Shown here piece by piece: positions 12,317 to 22,824 of a stretch of DNA of 64,000 nt. The notes beneath the pieces were generated by a model, which was not told the DNA's origin, made no database searches, and saw only the letters and a list, made by a program, of their open reading frames with translations. The stretch is from positions 976,516-1,040,515 of the forward strand of contig CAUJNA010001713.1 of NCBI GenBank assembly GCA_963377175.1. The letters are read 5' to 3'. The position numbers and the translations under genes were made by a program. The stretch is from Effrenium voratum (lineage: Eukaryota; Sar; Dinophyceae; Suessiales; Symbiodiniaceae). How positions within the stretch are numbered: position 1 is the stretch's first letter; every line of letters begins with the position of its first letter.

Positions 12317-13254
12317 CTCGATTTGGAGGGCTTCCACTACCGTGGCAAAGATACAAACTACCCACCAAACCCCTGGGTAGTGGTTTGAGGCAGGTCAAAA
12401 AATGGGTGTGGCGTCGTATTGTATACCCGTTTTTTCCTCAGGGGGGCAGCAGTTTAGGAGCCGCTTTGGATGGACGTCTGGTGATTGCGAGCTGTGACCA
12501 TTGATCGGTTGGCAGCGGTAATCGCATCTTGTGACTTACTATGGCGATGGTCACATCAGATGCGTCAAAGGGAGTCAGAGGGAGTGCTCTGGATGCTGAA
12601 GCGAGCTGTGGGCACATCTCGCAACTGAGTGCTACAAGCGGGAAACAAGTGAAAGCCAGGCAGGCCTAAGATTTACTTGGACTTCTCGAGTTGGCATGCC
12701 TCACAAGCTGAACATTGTCGTGTTGCCCCTTACGAAGTCCGTGATGCAAATGTGTGAGGGCCTGTGAATGCCACATGCCACGTGCCAATAGCAGCGGAAG
12801 TGCCCAAGCTCTGCCCATGTCCCCCGGTCAAGGCACAAGCTTGACATCAGCACCCGGGAGCCCCCCCCGAAACTCGAAGGATAAATCCCGTGCCCGTTGC
12901 ATGACGAACGCCACGCCCACGTGACACCCAAGTTGGGCCAGTCCCTGCCGAACAGGAGCAAAGGCGGAGGTCTGTAAACGGCCCGCTGCCTGGCACTTCG
13001 GATGTGCAAGGCGGCTTCCCCAAAAAAAAGCTGGTTCGTGCCCTGAACGCGCCCGTTGCTGGATTAAGGTGGCCTCAGTTGACTTGCCATTTGGCAAGCC
13101 AACCAACTCCAAGCCAGCACAAAGCCCCTTCCACATTTCGAAGCCGGCCTTGTGGGGTCCTGTCTCTCCCTCAGAACCTGCAGCGAGTCTAATCCCACAC
13201 ATCCTTCGTCCCAACCCAAGCCCATGGCGTCACCGCGGACCGCTTCGAGCTCGC

Positions 13255-13381
13255 CTCCCCGGTGAGCAGCGTCAGCCACTCGCCCTCCAGAGCACCGCTG
13301 TACTCCAGCGCCCCGCCCGGCAGCAGAACGTCTTTGCGTTGGCCGGCCAAGGCCACGGTGCCACCCCCCGCCGCGAAGCGC
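13255..13381 (-). CDS. Internal exon, unrecognised protein (gene A)
   Basis: After a GGCCGCTGGCCGCAG acceptor the block reads RFAAGGGTVALAGQRKDVLL, then PGGALEYSGALEGEWLTLLT and GE. It stops at GGGGAG followed by GCGAGC, a GC donor. The first base completes an Arg codon begun by AG at the end of the exon at 13833, so the two exons join in frame through a GA-donor intron. The intron just upstream of the acceptor holds four GGCCGCT units. I do not recognise the domain; the two GG turns and strand-like segments suggest a compact beta structure. Confidence 0.55.
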
Positions 13382-13832
13382 CTGCGGCCAGCGGCCAGCG
13401 GCCAGCGGCCAGGGAGAGGTGGGAAGGACTGGAAAATGCGCATGGAGAAAAGTGCCGGCTGGTTGCAAAAGGAGACGCGTTGTTCTCAAACCTGCCTCCA
13501 AATCATGAGATTCTTTCCAACCTGCCACTAGTGTGTGGGGATGTTGTGCTACAAGTTGCAACCGCTCCCAAATCAACAGTCTCCAGCTAGCGGGTCCTTT
13601 TGACGGAGTGTAAGGGGTTGGCTCTGAAGCCACCACGCCGCATGCACGTGTGGTGCGCTTGGAGATTGGTACACCGTTGTCTTCCAACAACGTGGCGAAG
13701 GCATCGTGGCATCGAAGCAACTCAAAACACAGAGGCTTCCGCTCGTTCAGCCCTTGCTGCCAAACCGCTCTCCTCCTTACAAGGCCCTGCACGGGGGAAA
13801 AAAAAAACAGACTGCCCCCAACCCCGGTTTTC

Positions 13833-13939
13833 CTGAGCCGCGTGTGGAGCTCAGGATCCCAGATGGGCGGCGCTTTCAGCCGAGCCCGCAGGAAGGTGAC
13901 GTCCGCCTCCACCAGCTGCTCCACGCGGTCCCAGGCCAC
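13833..13939 (-). CDS. Internal exon, unrecognised protein (gene A)
   Basis: GGGTTCAG precedes a 107-nt block reading VAWDRVEQLVEADVTFLRAR, then LKAPPIWDPELHTRL. The end is CTCAG followed by GAAAAC, a GA donor of the kind known in dinoflagellates. It leaves phase 2, which the next exon at 13381 completes. Entry in phase 0 fits the exon at 14830-14988. The sequence is a charged helix followed by a Trp/Pro segment. Family unknown. Confidence 0.6.
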
Positions 13940-14476
13940 CTGAACCCCCGCACAGGGACCGGTGGGCCACGGGAACGCGTAGCTCCCGATAAGGAGCGCA
14001 GTCTTCCCAACGGGGCCTGTGCCTTCCTGGTATGTTGCTCAAGTGGGAGAAGGGACTGCGCCTTCCTTGAAACAAGGGATTCTGTTTGTTTGTGTAACTA
14101 AGTGGGTGGCATGGTGCTCAAGTGCCGATACCCTGTTTTGCCAGCACTTTCCTTGGCTTTGGCATCAATCGGGGAAGCGCCACAAAGAAAGGCACACCGA
14201 CAATAAGGGGAGACCACCAACTGCACCAGAATTGATCTCACAGAGGGACAACATTGTGGGAGATGATCATTGACCGGGCGCAACACATTGCAGCACACCT
14301 GTATCCAGTAGTGGGGGACTGCGGGTGATCTGGTTCTACCAAGCTGGCGAAAGCGGCCAGGCAAAACAGGCCCTATAACCTAGTAGCGCCGGCATCAAGA
14401 TGCGTCAAATGGCTGAGGCACAGACCTGACCATGAATTTCAATAGGGAACTACCCCCAAAGTTGCTGCTGCCCCAC

Positions 14477-14530
14477 TATATACATATATATATATATCAA
14501 TATAACCATATATATATATATGTATGTATG
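14477..14530. repeat. AT-rich microsatellite
   Basis: Interrupted (AT)n running into GTAT units. Confidence 0.9.
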
Positions 14531-14829
14531 TTCACCAAAGGGCCCATTGATATTCACCCGCACAGCCAAAAGCAAGCACCTGGCCATCCTGCTTGTAGCC
14601 CAGCTTGCTGCGCTCTGCGCTCCGCGCCACCAGCGCTGCCTCTGAGCAGATCGCCGGATAGACTTTCAAACGACCCACCTGCTTCTTTCAAAGAGCCCAA
14701 GCTGAAGTATACCTTTGCCCACAAAAATCGGAAGACCGTTCTAGTGATCCAAATCTTCGGACCACTGAAAAGCTCTTTGTGGTGTCTGCAAGGTCCACAA
14801 CATACCCCGGAAACCGCTCATGCTGGCTC

Positions 14830-14988
14830 CTCGCGGCGCTGTGCCAAGCCGGCGTCCGCCAGGCTGGCGTGAAAGGTGCGCAGCAGCCCATCCATCGCCC
14901 GCCGGCTTGGCCACAGATACCTCGCGTGGCGGAAAAATCCGGCGCCCTTGCGCCCCCGCGCCAAGGGAAACCCGAAGTGGGACCCTAC
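14830..14988 (-). CDS. Internal exon, unrecognised protein (gene A)
   Basis: The minus-strand block opens after GCGAGCAG and reads VGSHFGFPLARGRKGAGFFR, HARYLWPSRRAMDGLLRTFH, then ASLADAGLAQRRE. A GA donor (CGCGAG then GAGCCA) leaves phase 0, matching the exon at 13939. If no splice occurs, a TGA stop follows four codons later. The Arg- and aromatic-rich sequence resembles an ordinary folded domain, but I cannot name it. The next upstream candidate exon is at 16436-16559. Confidence 0.5.
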
Positions 14989-15304
14989 CTGCTCGCGTTT
15001 TGTGGAATGTCCAGAGATTTGCTAGGAATCCCAAAGAGCTCCTTATGACTCTAGGCTCTTGTAATCGTGAGAAAGGCCTATATAGAGGGCTCTGAGATGC
15101 TGCTCTTGCTGAGAGCCGCTGAGACACATTGACCGCACATGCGGTGTGTTTCTTGAGCCCCCTCAAGCCCAGCCATATGCCAACCCTGTGACTCCATCAG
15201 TTAGCCTCCTGCTGGGCACAAGTTAGGGCTGAACGGGATTGGAGAAGAAAAGGAGCCAACAACATCAGATGCATCAGGCCCAGCACCCAGCCCCTTTCAC
15301 ATTA

Positions 15305-15314
15305 CGAGAGAGAC

Positions 15315-15359
<45 letters not shown>

Positions 15360-15365
15360 CAAAAA

Positions 15366-15400
<35 letters not shown>

Positions 15401-15434
15401 GGGAGGGAGGGAGAGGGAGAGAGAGAGAGAGAAG
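15305..15434. repeat. GA microsatellite with GGGA interruptions
   Basis: Nearly pure purine tract of GA and GGGA units, about 130 bp. Confidence 0.95.
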
Positions 15435-15619
15435 AAGCCTCTGCGCCAGAGCGCAGGGCTCTGCCTAAGGCGCCATCCCTCCCGGCTTCGTAAACGTCAT
15501 TGCCTGGCAAAAGGGGGAGCCCGCACGGTACCAGCAGAAAAACGACAGCTCATAATCGAGCGTGTCTGCAAGCATTTGCGCATGAGAGATGGGGAACATG
15601 GGCCGGCGCGCCAGCAGAA

Positions 15620-15935
15620 AACCAATAGGGAAGCGCGCCCATGAGTGAGCACGCCTGCGAAACAATCCGGGAGAGCACCTCGTACAGCGCCCGGACAATG
15701 GGGAGCACCCCGTGGTGAGCGAGCAAGCTGGCGAAACAATCGGGGAGCACCTCATAGAGCGCCGGTGAGCACGCCCGCAAAACAAGTGGGGGGCACCTCA
15801 TGAGTGTGAGCGCCCGCAAGACAAGCGGGGAGCACCCGTGCCCGCAAAACAATTGGGGAGCACCCCATAGGCGAGCGCCCGCAAGACAATTGGGGAGCAC
15901 CCCATAGGCTGGCACACCCGCAGAAAAGAATACAA
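15620..15935. repeat. About 40-bp GC-rich minisatellite
   Basis: Seven or eight degenerate units share GAGCGCCCGCAA, ACAAT, GGGGAGCACC and CCATAG. Spacing varies from about 33 to 45 bases. A minus-strand open frame runs across it only because of the repeat. Confidence 0.75.
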
Positions 15936-16104
15936 CACACAAAGCCGCCAGGGGAGGAGAAGGCGCGGGAGAAGAGCACCCGCCAGTCACGCGCCTAGAA
16001 CACAAGGCCGGGAAAGAACGTGCCCAGGAACGTCACCAAGCCGTAGTCGAAGATGGGTACCTCAAGGTCGGCGGAAAGAGCCGGAGGTTGAACAGAAAAC
16101 TGCA

Positions 16105-16190
16105 GCAGCAACAACAACAGCAGCAGCGACAAAGGCAAGGCCGGCAACAGCAGTGGCAGCAGCAGTAGCAGCCGCAACAGCAGCGAACAA
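16105..16190. repeat. CAG/CAA trinucleotide repeat
   Basis: Interrupted CAG and CAA units, about 85 bp. Confidence 0.85.
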
Positions 16191-16435
16191 AGGGAGCAGA
16201 GGCCAAAGGTACACAGCAAGGAGAGAGAAACGGGCGTGTGGGTTGGTTTGCCTCTGGCGCACCAGTGACCACACGCGACCAAATCGTGTGGTGGCACCCC
16301 TGAGCCTACCGGAAGCGCCCGGCCCCTTTCACATTACGACTCAAGGAGCCAAGCACCTGCGCTCCTAAGCTAGCTGGGCTCGGGATGGGCCCGTCACGGA
16401 AAGAAAGGCTATTTTGCCGAAAGTCCAAAACTCAC

Positions 16436-16559
16436 CATCCGCTTCATGCGAATCCGCCCTTCCCCGCCCTCCGGGCCCGCGAGGCTGTGCCCGCCTCACG
16501 GCGCCTTCAGCGCGATAAGGGAGGTGCCCATGGCAAGAGAGAGCGTAACGGTCAGCGTC
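16436..16559 (-). CDS. Candidate exon, unrecognised protein (gene A or separate)
   Basis: Bounded by TGTTCAG upstream and by GCGGATG followed by GTGAGT, a textbook GT donor. It reads DADRYALSCHGHLPYRAEGA, then an Arg/Gly-rich stretch ending SHEAD. It lies about 620 bases past the astacin stop codon on the same strand. It is thus probably an early exon of the next gene downstream, the one with exons at 12-15 kb. No start codon or family is visible. Confidence 0.4.
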
Positions 16560-17176
16560 CTGAACACGACCTAGAAGCATTTCTCTTTTGTTTTGTGTGT
16601 TCGTTGAAAACCGGACTTAGCTTGCTGGTAACGTGTGTTGGGCGAAAACATGCCCAGACGCATTTATCATGCACATGTTGAGTGGCAATGGTTCTTCGTT
16701 GGCTCCACTTGCGATGGCCATGGCGTGCAAACATGTGGTGTGGTGCTTTGTCTACTGCAAGGCCACTATTGCAATGAGGCACGAGAGGATGGAAATCGTT
16801 CACTAGTCGCACCGCCCAAGTGCAAAGAGGGTGCCCGATGCAAAGTTATAGTCGATGAAAGCTCCCAGGATACCAGTCAACCCAAAGCGCTGAGCGTTGC
16901 TCAGGTGCCTGGAACCGCCTTGAGCCGCCTGTGGGTCACGCCCTCTGCTTGGCAGCGGCCCACGCCCCCACGCCCCCCCGCTGTCAAAACCGCCTGACGC
17001 AACGCTTCCGCGAAAAAAAGCGCACGGATCGCAGGCCAGGCCGCTGAAGACAGAGGTCCTGACTCCCGAAACGCAAGTGGCCCAGTCGAATTCAGATCCC
17101 TCCGGCTGCGGGGGCACAACCTTTTTTCTTGGATCTGCGGTTCAAGCGCAAGCGGCACAAGATAGCACAGTAGTGT

Positions 17177-17587
17177 TCACTGTGTCTGCCTGGTGTATCC
17201 GTTCCTGGGAGACGATGAGCAAAGGCAAAAGAACGCAAGGCCCGCGACCACCGCGACAACCACAACCACAACAATGATGATGATCACTGAGTTGCCTTGA
17301 GTGGGAGGGGCGCAAAGAGTCCTGGAAGTGCATCCATAGAGGTTGAAAAGCTGACCGACATCTTGCTGGCTCATCACCCCTCTGCCGCCTGCCTTGCAAC
17401 TTTGCAACCCATGGATGCGGCAACCCTGTGACTTGGCCAGGAGGGTTGGCTGGCCGTTCTTGGTGAAAGCTGTCGAGCTGTAGTGCATGATGGACATGAC
17501 GTCGTAGGGCTGAGATGTATCAGCCCCGGCATATACTTGGAACTGGCTTTCCATGCCTGACCGGATGTTCTGCCACAAGATCGAGAC
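17177..17587 (-). CDS. Astacin gene exon 4: Met-turn, end of catalytic domain, membrane anchor, stop
   Basis: Opens after CGGCTTAG. It carries PYDVMSIMHYSSTAFTKNGQ with the Met-turn, then a Cys-containing insert (GCRIHGLQSCKAGG), MSQQDVGQLFNLYGC and a single hydrophobic span. The span is encoded by a run of ATC, GTT and GTC codons. The tail CLCSSSPRNGYTRQTQ ends at TGA. The tail would be cytosolic if the protein is type I. Confidence 0.85.
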   Translation of the reverse strand, partial: VSILWQNIRSGMESQFQVYAGADTSQPYDVMSIMHYSSTAFTKNGQPTLLAKSQGCRIHGLQSCKAGGRGVMSQQDVGQLFNLYGCTSRTLCAPPTQGNSVIIIIVVVVVVAVVAGLAFFCLCSSSPRNGYTRQTQ

Positions 17588-18665
17588 CTAAGCCGAGCTG
17601 AACTGAGATTTCGCCACACGGCATGCTTGAGGGGACACTCGCAAACTCACCAAATCAAACCAGCTTGAAGAAGAGGTAGTTGTTTGGGTACATGGGTCCT
17701 CTCAAAGAGTTTTGTAAGATAAAGTACTGTATGTGGCCGACTCTCAGAACTGCGGTCGGACCGGGCTCTCACGGAAACATGTGGTCTGATTACTCACCAT
17801 GTTCCCAGCAAAACGTCGCCGATGCTTGGATCCAGCGAGAAAATGACTCACTCATGGCTTATGTAAGTTGCCTGGGTGTGCTCTCTCGCCCTCTCTCTCT
17901 CTCTCGCTCTCTGTCGCTTGTTTCTTCTCCCTCTCTCTTTCTCTCCTTATCTTACCCTCGCTCTCCTTCTCTATCTCTCTCTCTCTCTCTCTCTTCTGCT
18001 GGTTCTCTCACTCCCTCTCTCATCTCTCACTCTCTCTCGCTCTCTGTATCTCTCGCTCTCTCTCTCTCTCTCTAGCTGTCTCTCTCTCTCTCTCTCCCTC
18101 CCTCCCTCGCTCTATCTCTCTCTCTCTCTCTCTTTCGCGCGCACGCTTGAAATTTCTCTCTCTAGAGAGAGGGAGCGAGAGAGTCAGAGAGCGAGAGGGA
18201 GAGAGTTGAGAGAGAGAGAGAGAAGTAAGTGCACGCGCAAAATAGAGGGAGGAGAGAGGAATACAAACACGCACAACCAGACGAGAGAGGAGTGGCGATC
18301 CGGGGATCGCTTCGCCGCGCGGGATTCGGGATTCGCGAATCCCGAGTCCCGAATCCCGAATCTCAAAATTGAATTTGGGATTCGCGAATCCCGAATCCCG
18401 AATCCTGAGTCCCGAAATTGGGATTGGGATTCGGGGATTGGGATTCGCAAATCCCAAATCCAACTTTGGGTTTCGGGATTCAAGATTCGGGATTCGGGAT
18501 TCGCGAATCCCAAATCACATTCCCCAGGAGCTTCTCCGGATCCCGTCTCCGAGAGAGAGAGAGAGAGGGAGCGAGAGAAAGAAACAAGCGCGCGCGAGAG
18601 CGGGAGAGAAAAAGAGAGAGAGAGACAGACACAACCGAGCGAGCGAGCGAGCGAGCGAGCGAGCG

Positions 18666-18723
<58 letters not shown>

Positions 18724-18752
18724 CGAGAGAGAGAAAACAACAAACCAAGCCC

Positions 18753-18799
<47 letters not shown>

Positions 18800-21700
18800 T
18801 CTTGCACGAGCTTGCTCTTCTCTCTCTCTCTCTCTCGCTTGATTGCTCTCACTCTCTCTCTCGCTCTCTCTCTCTCTCTCCTTCCCTTTCTCTCGCTAGT
18901 TCTTGTCTCTCTCGCTTGCTTCCCTGCCTCTGTCGCTCGACTGGGGTTGGTTTGGGTTTGGTTTTGGTAGATCGAGGGTGGGCTTGCGGTTGGTCGTTTG
19001 AGGGGTGGTTTGGGATTGTTCTAGGGTAGGGGTTGAGCTTGGTGGGGCTTACGGTGGGTGTGGTACAGGCTTGGGCTTGTTTAAGGCTTGGTTTTGAGCA
19101 ACCACAAAAGCAAAAAGTATTTGGAACAAATCAAAGCACGTGTGGTGCACCGTTGCATCTTCAGCTCTCTTTTTCAAGTTTGCCGAGCGAACATGTGCAA
19201 CATATCCACTTTGTTCTTTGCAAGGACCGAACTGCGTGTGATACTGTGACAAGCTTGGCGAAGATGACGTCCCCGCAAAAGAACACGTACGTGGCTTCCC
19301 GTTCTACAAGATGCCTTGCTCACAATGCTTGAACCGAGCTCGGCGACCATTTGCAGCCCACCAATACTGCACTAAGGCCTGTATAGCTATATGTTCTGAC
19401 ACTTGCAACTTGGTTGTCTGCAATCTTTGGGGGAGAGGGGACAACTCTCCGCGGCAACGCATGCAACCTCAGCAAAAAGAATAAGTGCAAGAGGGGATGC
19501 CAGCCGACCCCAAATACACCAATTCTCTCCCGTCGATATTTTAATCGAGGAAAGCCCTCTAATGCTGGCGAAACAGTTCACGACTGCCTCAATGTTTTGC
19601 ACCTGGTTGTTGCCAGATCTCTCTGTCCGGGTCAGATCCATCTAGAAACGGTTGTGATACAGCTTTTGTGAATCCCACCTGTTCTTCGTTTACTGTTGGT
19701 GCTTTATAGGTACTCTTTCAGTACCTGTTTCATGCGGATCTACAAAGGCCTCATCCAAGCGGATTTCTAGATATCTTTGTGAATGAAACAAAGGGCCCAT
19801 GTCTGACATCACTGCATATGATCCCCTGACCCTGGCCCTTGTGCCTCGAGCGCAGGCCGGGGAACTAGTCCAAGGAGTCCAGTTTGCAAGGGCATTTTTC
19901 GGCTTCCGATTCTGGAGCACATCATTCCTAATGATGAGCCCCCCGATGAGTCGACAGGGATCAACTTCAAACATCAATGCACTGAGTCCTAAAGCGCAGT
20001 AGGCTTACATCTTTGGGACACATTTCTTGCCGGGGCCCTTCCTGGGCCCCTCTTTGGCTTGCCAGGCGGCGTACTGCTCCCGATCCGGCCGGCTCTGCTC
20101 GTGGGCCATGCCCAGCGCGTGCAGCATCTCGTGGGTGGCCGTGCCGCAGTCGCCGCAGACAGGGTGCTGCGGAGGCAGGGGCTTGGGAGATGTTGGCCCT
20201 GGGGGAGATATCGGCTATCAGCTGGTAAGAATCACGCAAGCCTTTGGCGCAGGACGTGGTCCCTTGTTCCCTGCACCGCTTTCGCTATCCCCTCGCGCTC
20301 AAGGGCCCTTGCTTGCAATATGTTGGAATACATTTTGCGAATGCCTCAACATTGAAAAGGGGAGTGCGGCTTGTGCAGTGGAAACATCAAGTTGGAAGAG
20401 GCAGTGCAAGATTTCGTCCGTCAACCCTGCGTAGAGAGGTTGGGGTTCCATGATCATTGTTGGATAACTCGTTGTCTGCCAGCTCCTGAACCCGTAGATA
20501 GAACCACTACTCAGCGGACCCCTTACGTACCCTGGAGGAAGAATGCCTTTGGGCAGCCAAGCTTGCACGCCTCACCAGGAATTTGGTATTCATTCTGTGG
20601 CAGGCAACTCTGTAAAGGCCACACCCCACAAATCACAGCCCACACTACCGCCACAGCCACAAGCAATGCCAAGCTTGATGAAAGGATGGGGCCATCTTGG
20701 AGCGCGACAGCACGCAGAAAGGACACCACTTGTGTACTTTTTGTTTGGTTTCTGCAATGCTTGTGCATTCAAATCCATATGTTTGCTCGGCAACACCAAG
20801 GGGGCCCTGAGCTTTGCAGAAAAAAGTTGGCGCCAAGCGTCCGCAGTGGCACCAATGCTTGCCACGCCCGGTGTGGCCTACTGCCACCGGATGTCCGGAA
20901 CTCGCCCCCCCCCCCTCCCTCCCCCGAAACCACCCTTGGCGCCTGCAGATTCAGCACTTGGTTTCCCAGCAGGGTTTGGAACCCGCCTGGCGCACACAGG
21001 AAAAGGGCCCGGAAACGAGGCCACCCAAAACCCCAAAAGTCATGGACGAAGCCTTTGAGGGCTGAATGCTTGCCTTTTCGCCGGTCCCAGAAGCTAAGGT
21101 CGCAAAAACGGCATCTTGAATTTGGCCAACCCCTTTAGTCAGCTGGTTTTCCGAAGGGCCGTCAATCTGGTTCAATAGCAGGCATGCGCGACATGGCCCC
21201 AACCAAAGCTCGTCAAAAGCACCACCACTGATCCCTAAGATTCCAAAAGGTACCTACAGTCTGCACCACTGCTCCGGGGTGGTGCCAAATGGTTGCCCAA
21301 GTGAGGGGTGCCCATTGTGTAGGATCCTCACAAATGATCATCAAAATCAACCGCTACTTCGGTTCATGGTAGGATGTGCAGGCTTCAACTGCATTTCAGC
21401 TCAGCGGCAACTTTTCCAGATCCGGCCCAATGAAAGTGCGAACCCAATAGAACGAAGAGTGATAGACACCTCGAGTTTGTTGGCTCCCGATGGCCTCATG
21501 GGCAACCAAAGAACTGCGGTGCGCACAATCAGCCTTTGATTCCCACCCTGGCCTTGCATGCCAATGTTGGCATAGCACCCGGAGGCCGAAGACTGCACGA
21601 AAATGGCAGGCGCGGTGTTGCAGGCGCCCGGCTTGTTGTAGCCCACGTCGATGAAGTCTGGAAAATACGCATGTGACGCTTGGGGACTCTAAATGAGATG

Positions 21701-22776
21701 TCAAGCTGCGTATCTGGAGTTATTGGATGCCTGGCTTTGAAGCTTTGGAGCGATGGAGGGCTAAAGGCCAATGCGGAAGGCCCTGTTTGAACGCAACTCC
21801 CCACATCCCATCGTGTAAGGTCCTGCAGACTTTCAGAGCCTCCAACATTAGAAAGCTTAAGCCCTTAAGCCCTTAAGCCGATCTCTTCCAAGCGGCGGAT
21901 CCCTGGCACGTTGCGCCGGATCTTGCCTATGGCGCACTCCACCGCCGTGCGCGCGACACTGGAGATGGCCCGGTCGAAGCAGTAGTGGACCTCCGCGTTC
22001 GTCCAAGGCGTGCCCGCGCCGAAGGAGACATCTGCACGGCCCACACCACACTGACCAAGGAAACCCAGGAAACAGCCCCCGCTGGGTATGTTGGTTTCAT
22101 TGAGCCCAAGCTTGTCACCGTCAACTTCTGCAGGATCCTTGCGAGTATCAGTGGTCTTCGACATGATCCAGGTGAGGTCGCCGCGGCTGGGCAACATGTT
22201 GGCGGCATCCAGGAACTTCGCTTCTGATTCCGCGTCGTCCATGAGCATCGTTGCGACGGTCAGCATCTCTGCAATGGTCTCGTACTTGTGCCCCGCGAGG
22301 TCGCTAGCCTTCTCGAGATCCTCCCCCAAGGCCTGTGCAGCCTCCATCATTGAGGGCGACACCTGCTGATGAACGCCTCCTTCGGCAACCAGCTTCGCCA
22401 ACTTGGCCAACATGCCGAGGACTCGCTCAGACCTCTCAGCAGGGGTTTCCGCTTTGACCTCGGTCGCTTTGACATCTGCATCCAGGCAGCCCAGAGGACC
22501 AGCAATGGATGTCGACTTCTCCTTCAACTGCACTTCCTCAGGCAACAGCCAGCAATCTGATGTGTCCGAGTCATACATGAAGTAATTGCACTTGCTCTGG
22601 CGTCCACATGAGTCTTGACAGGCAAGGGCATCTTTCACATTGGTCATGTCGGGCGTGCCGGTGTGCTCGTAGGCAAAGCCATCCTTGCACGCCACCTCCT
22701 CCTCCTCCTCCTCCCGCGTGTGCGCGGCTTTGAGGATTAAAGCGCTCAGCACCAGGCGCAGCAGGGACTTCGCCAT
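17177..22776 (-). CDS. Astacin-family zinc metallopeptidase, PAN/Apple-like domain, membrane anchor (4 exons)
   Basis: Secreted-side zinc endopeptidase (family M12A). Joined exons 22776-21879, 21657-21527, 20166-20071 and 17587-17177 give 511 codons in frame. The order is: signal peptide (about 1-19, MAKSLLRLVLSALILKAAH), an acidic run, a PAN/Apple-like Cys domain (about 30-97), a long helical linker, then the catalytic domain from about 253. That domain carries the full zinc motif HEMLHALGMAHE and the Met-turn SIMHYSS. It ends LFNLYGC, as astacins do, and is followed by one membrane segment (IIIIVVVVVVAVVAG) and a short tail. A start 16 codons earlier (22824) is possible, but the chosen Met directly precedes the hydrophobic stretch. 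The PAN domain in front of the protease is unusual for animal astacins. Intron 1 begins with GC. The third donor, chosen by homology as TAC before GCC, is the least certain junction. Confidence 0.85.
17880..18256. repeat. CT tract meeting GA tract at a palindrome
   Basis: About 280 bp of CT-rich repeat ends at TTTCTCTCTCTAGAGAGAGG, then turns into GA-rich repeat. The two arms can pair as a long hairpin. It lies in astacin intron 3. Confidence 0.95.
18320..18525. repeat. GGGATTC heptamer array in both orientations
   Basis: Blocks of GGGATTC alternate with blocks of GAATCCC, several meeting at GATTCGCGAATC. The array is rich in short perfect palindromes. It lies in astacin intron 3 between two CT/GA tracts. 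Confidence 0.9.
18550..18925. repeat. GA tract followed by CT tract
   Basis: Purine repeat with a GAGC stretch to about 18797, then CT repeat from about 18815. It mirrors the tract at 17880-18256, so this intron holds a CT-GA-array-GA-CT arrangement. Confidence 0.95.
18926..20070. other. Rest of astacin intron 3
   Basis: No second gene is evident. A plus-strand Cys-containing open frame near 19414-19671 (GNACNLSKKNKCKRGC) lacks supporting splice or codon evidence. Confidence 0.5.
20071..20166 (-). CDS. Astacin gene exon 3: zinc-binding helix
   Basis: After CTCCGCAG the exon reads HPVCGDCGTAT, then HEMLHALGMAHEQSRPDREQ and Y. All three zinc His, the catalytic Glu and the following His-Glu are present. 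Homology places the end at Tyr, joining VSILWQNIRSGM of exon 4. The open frame runs on for 20 more codons to a GTAAGC at 20008. That would be a better-looking donor but loses frame, so an extra undetected exon is the alternative. Confidence 0.8.
21527..21657 (-). CDS. Astacin gene exon 2: middle of catalytic domain
   Basis: Opens after TTTTCCAG and reads FIDVGYNKPGACNTAPAIFV, then QSSASGCYANIGMQGQGGNQ. This is the strand and loop region ahead of the zinc helix, with the Cys-Gly-Asn-Gln pattern of astacins. The end is taken at a GT donor after Leu-Ile, in phase 0. A GC donor seven bases earlier (CAAAG then GCTGAT) would not keep frame with exon 3. Confidence 0.8.
21879..22776 (-). CDS. Astacin gene exon 1: signal peptide, PAN/Apple-like domain, linker, start of catalytic domain
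   Basis: The exon covers 299 codons plus one base. Six Cys fall in the PAN-like part (CKDGF, CQDSCGRQSKC, DCWLL, GPLGC). The linker, rich in Ala, Glu and Met, may act as the propeptide; I see no clear cysteine-switch motif. The catalytic domain starts at WTNAEVHYCFD. The exon ends GAGATCG followed by GCTTAAGG, a GC donor. The leftover G joins AC of exon 2 to make Asp. Confidence 0.85.
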
Positions 22777-22824
22777 GCCACCCCGGCTCGCGCCGTCGTG
22801 CGACAACGGCTGCGGCAAGTGCAA

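Noticed and set aside
17868..18970. Arg/Glu- and Ser/Leu-rich frames up to 364 codons
   Set aside because: Translations of the CT/GA tracts and the GGGATTC array inside the astacin intron.
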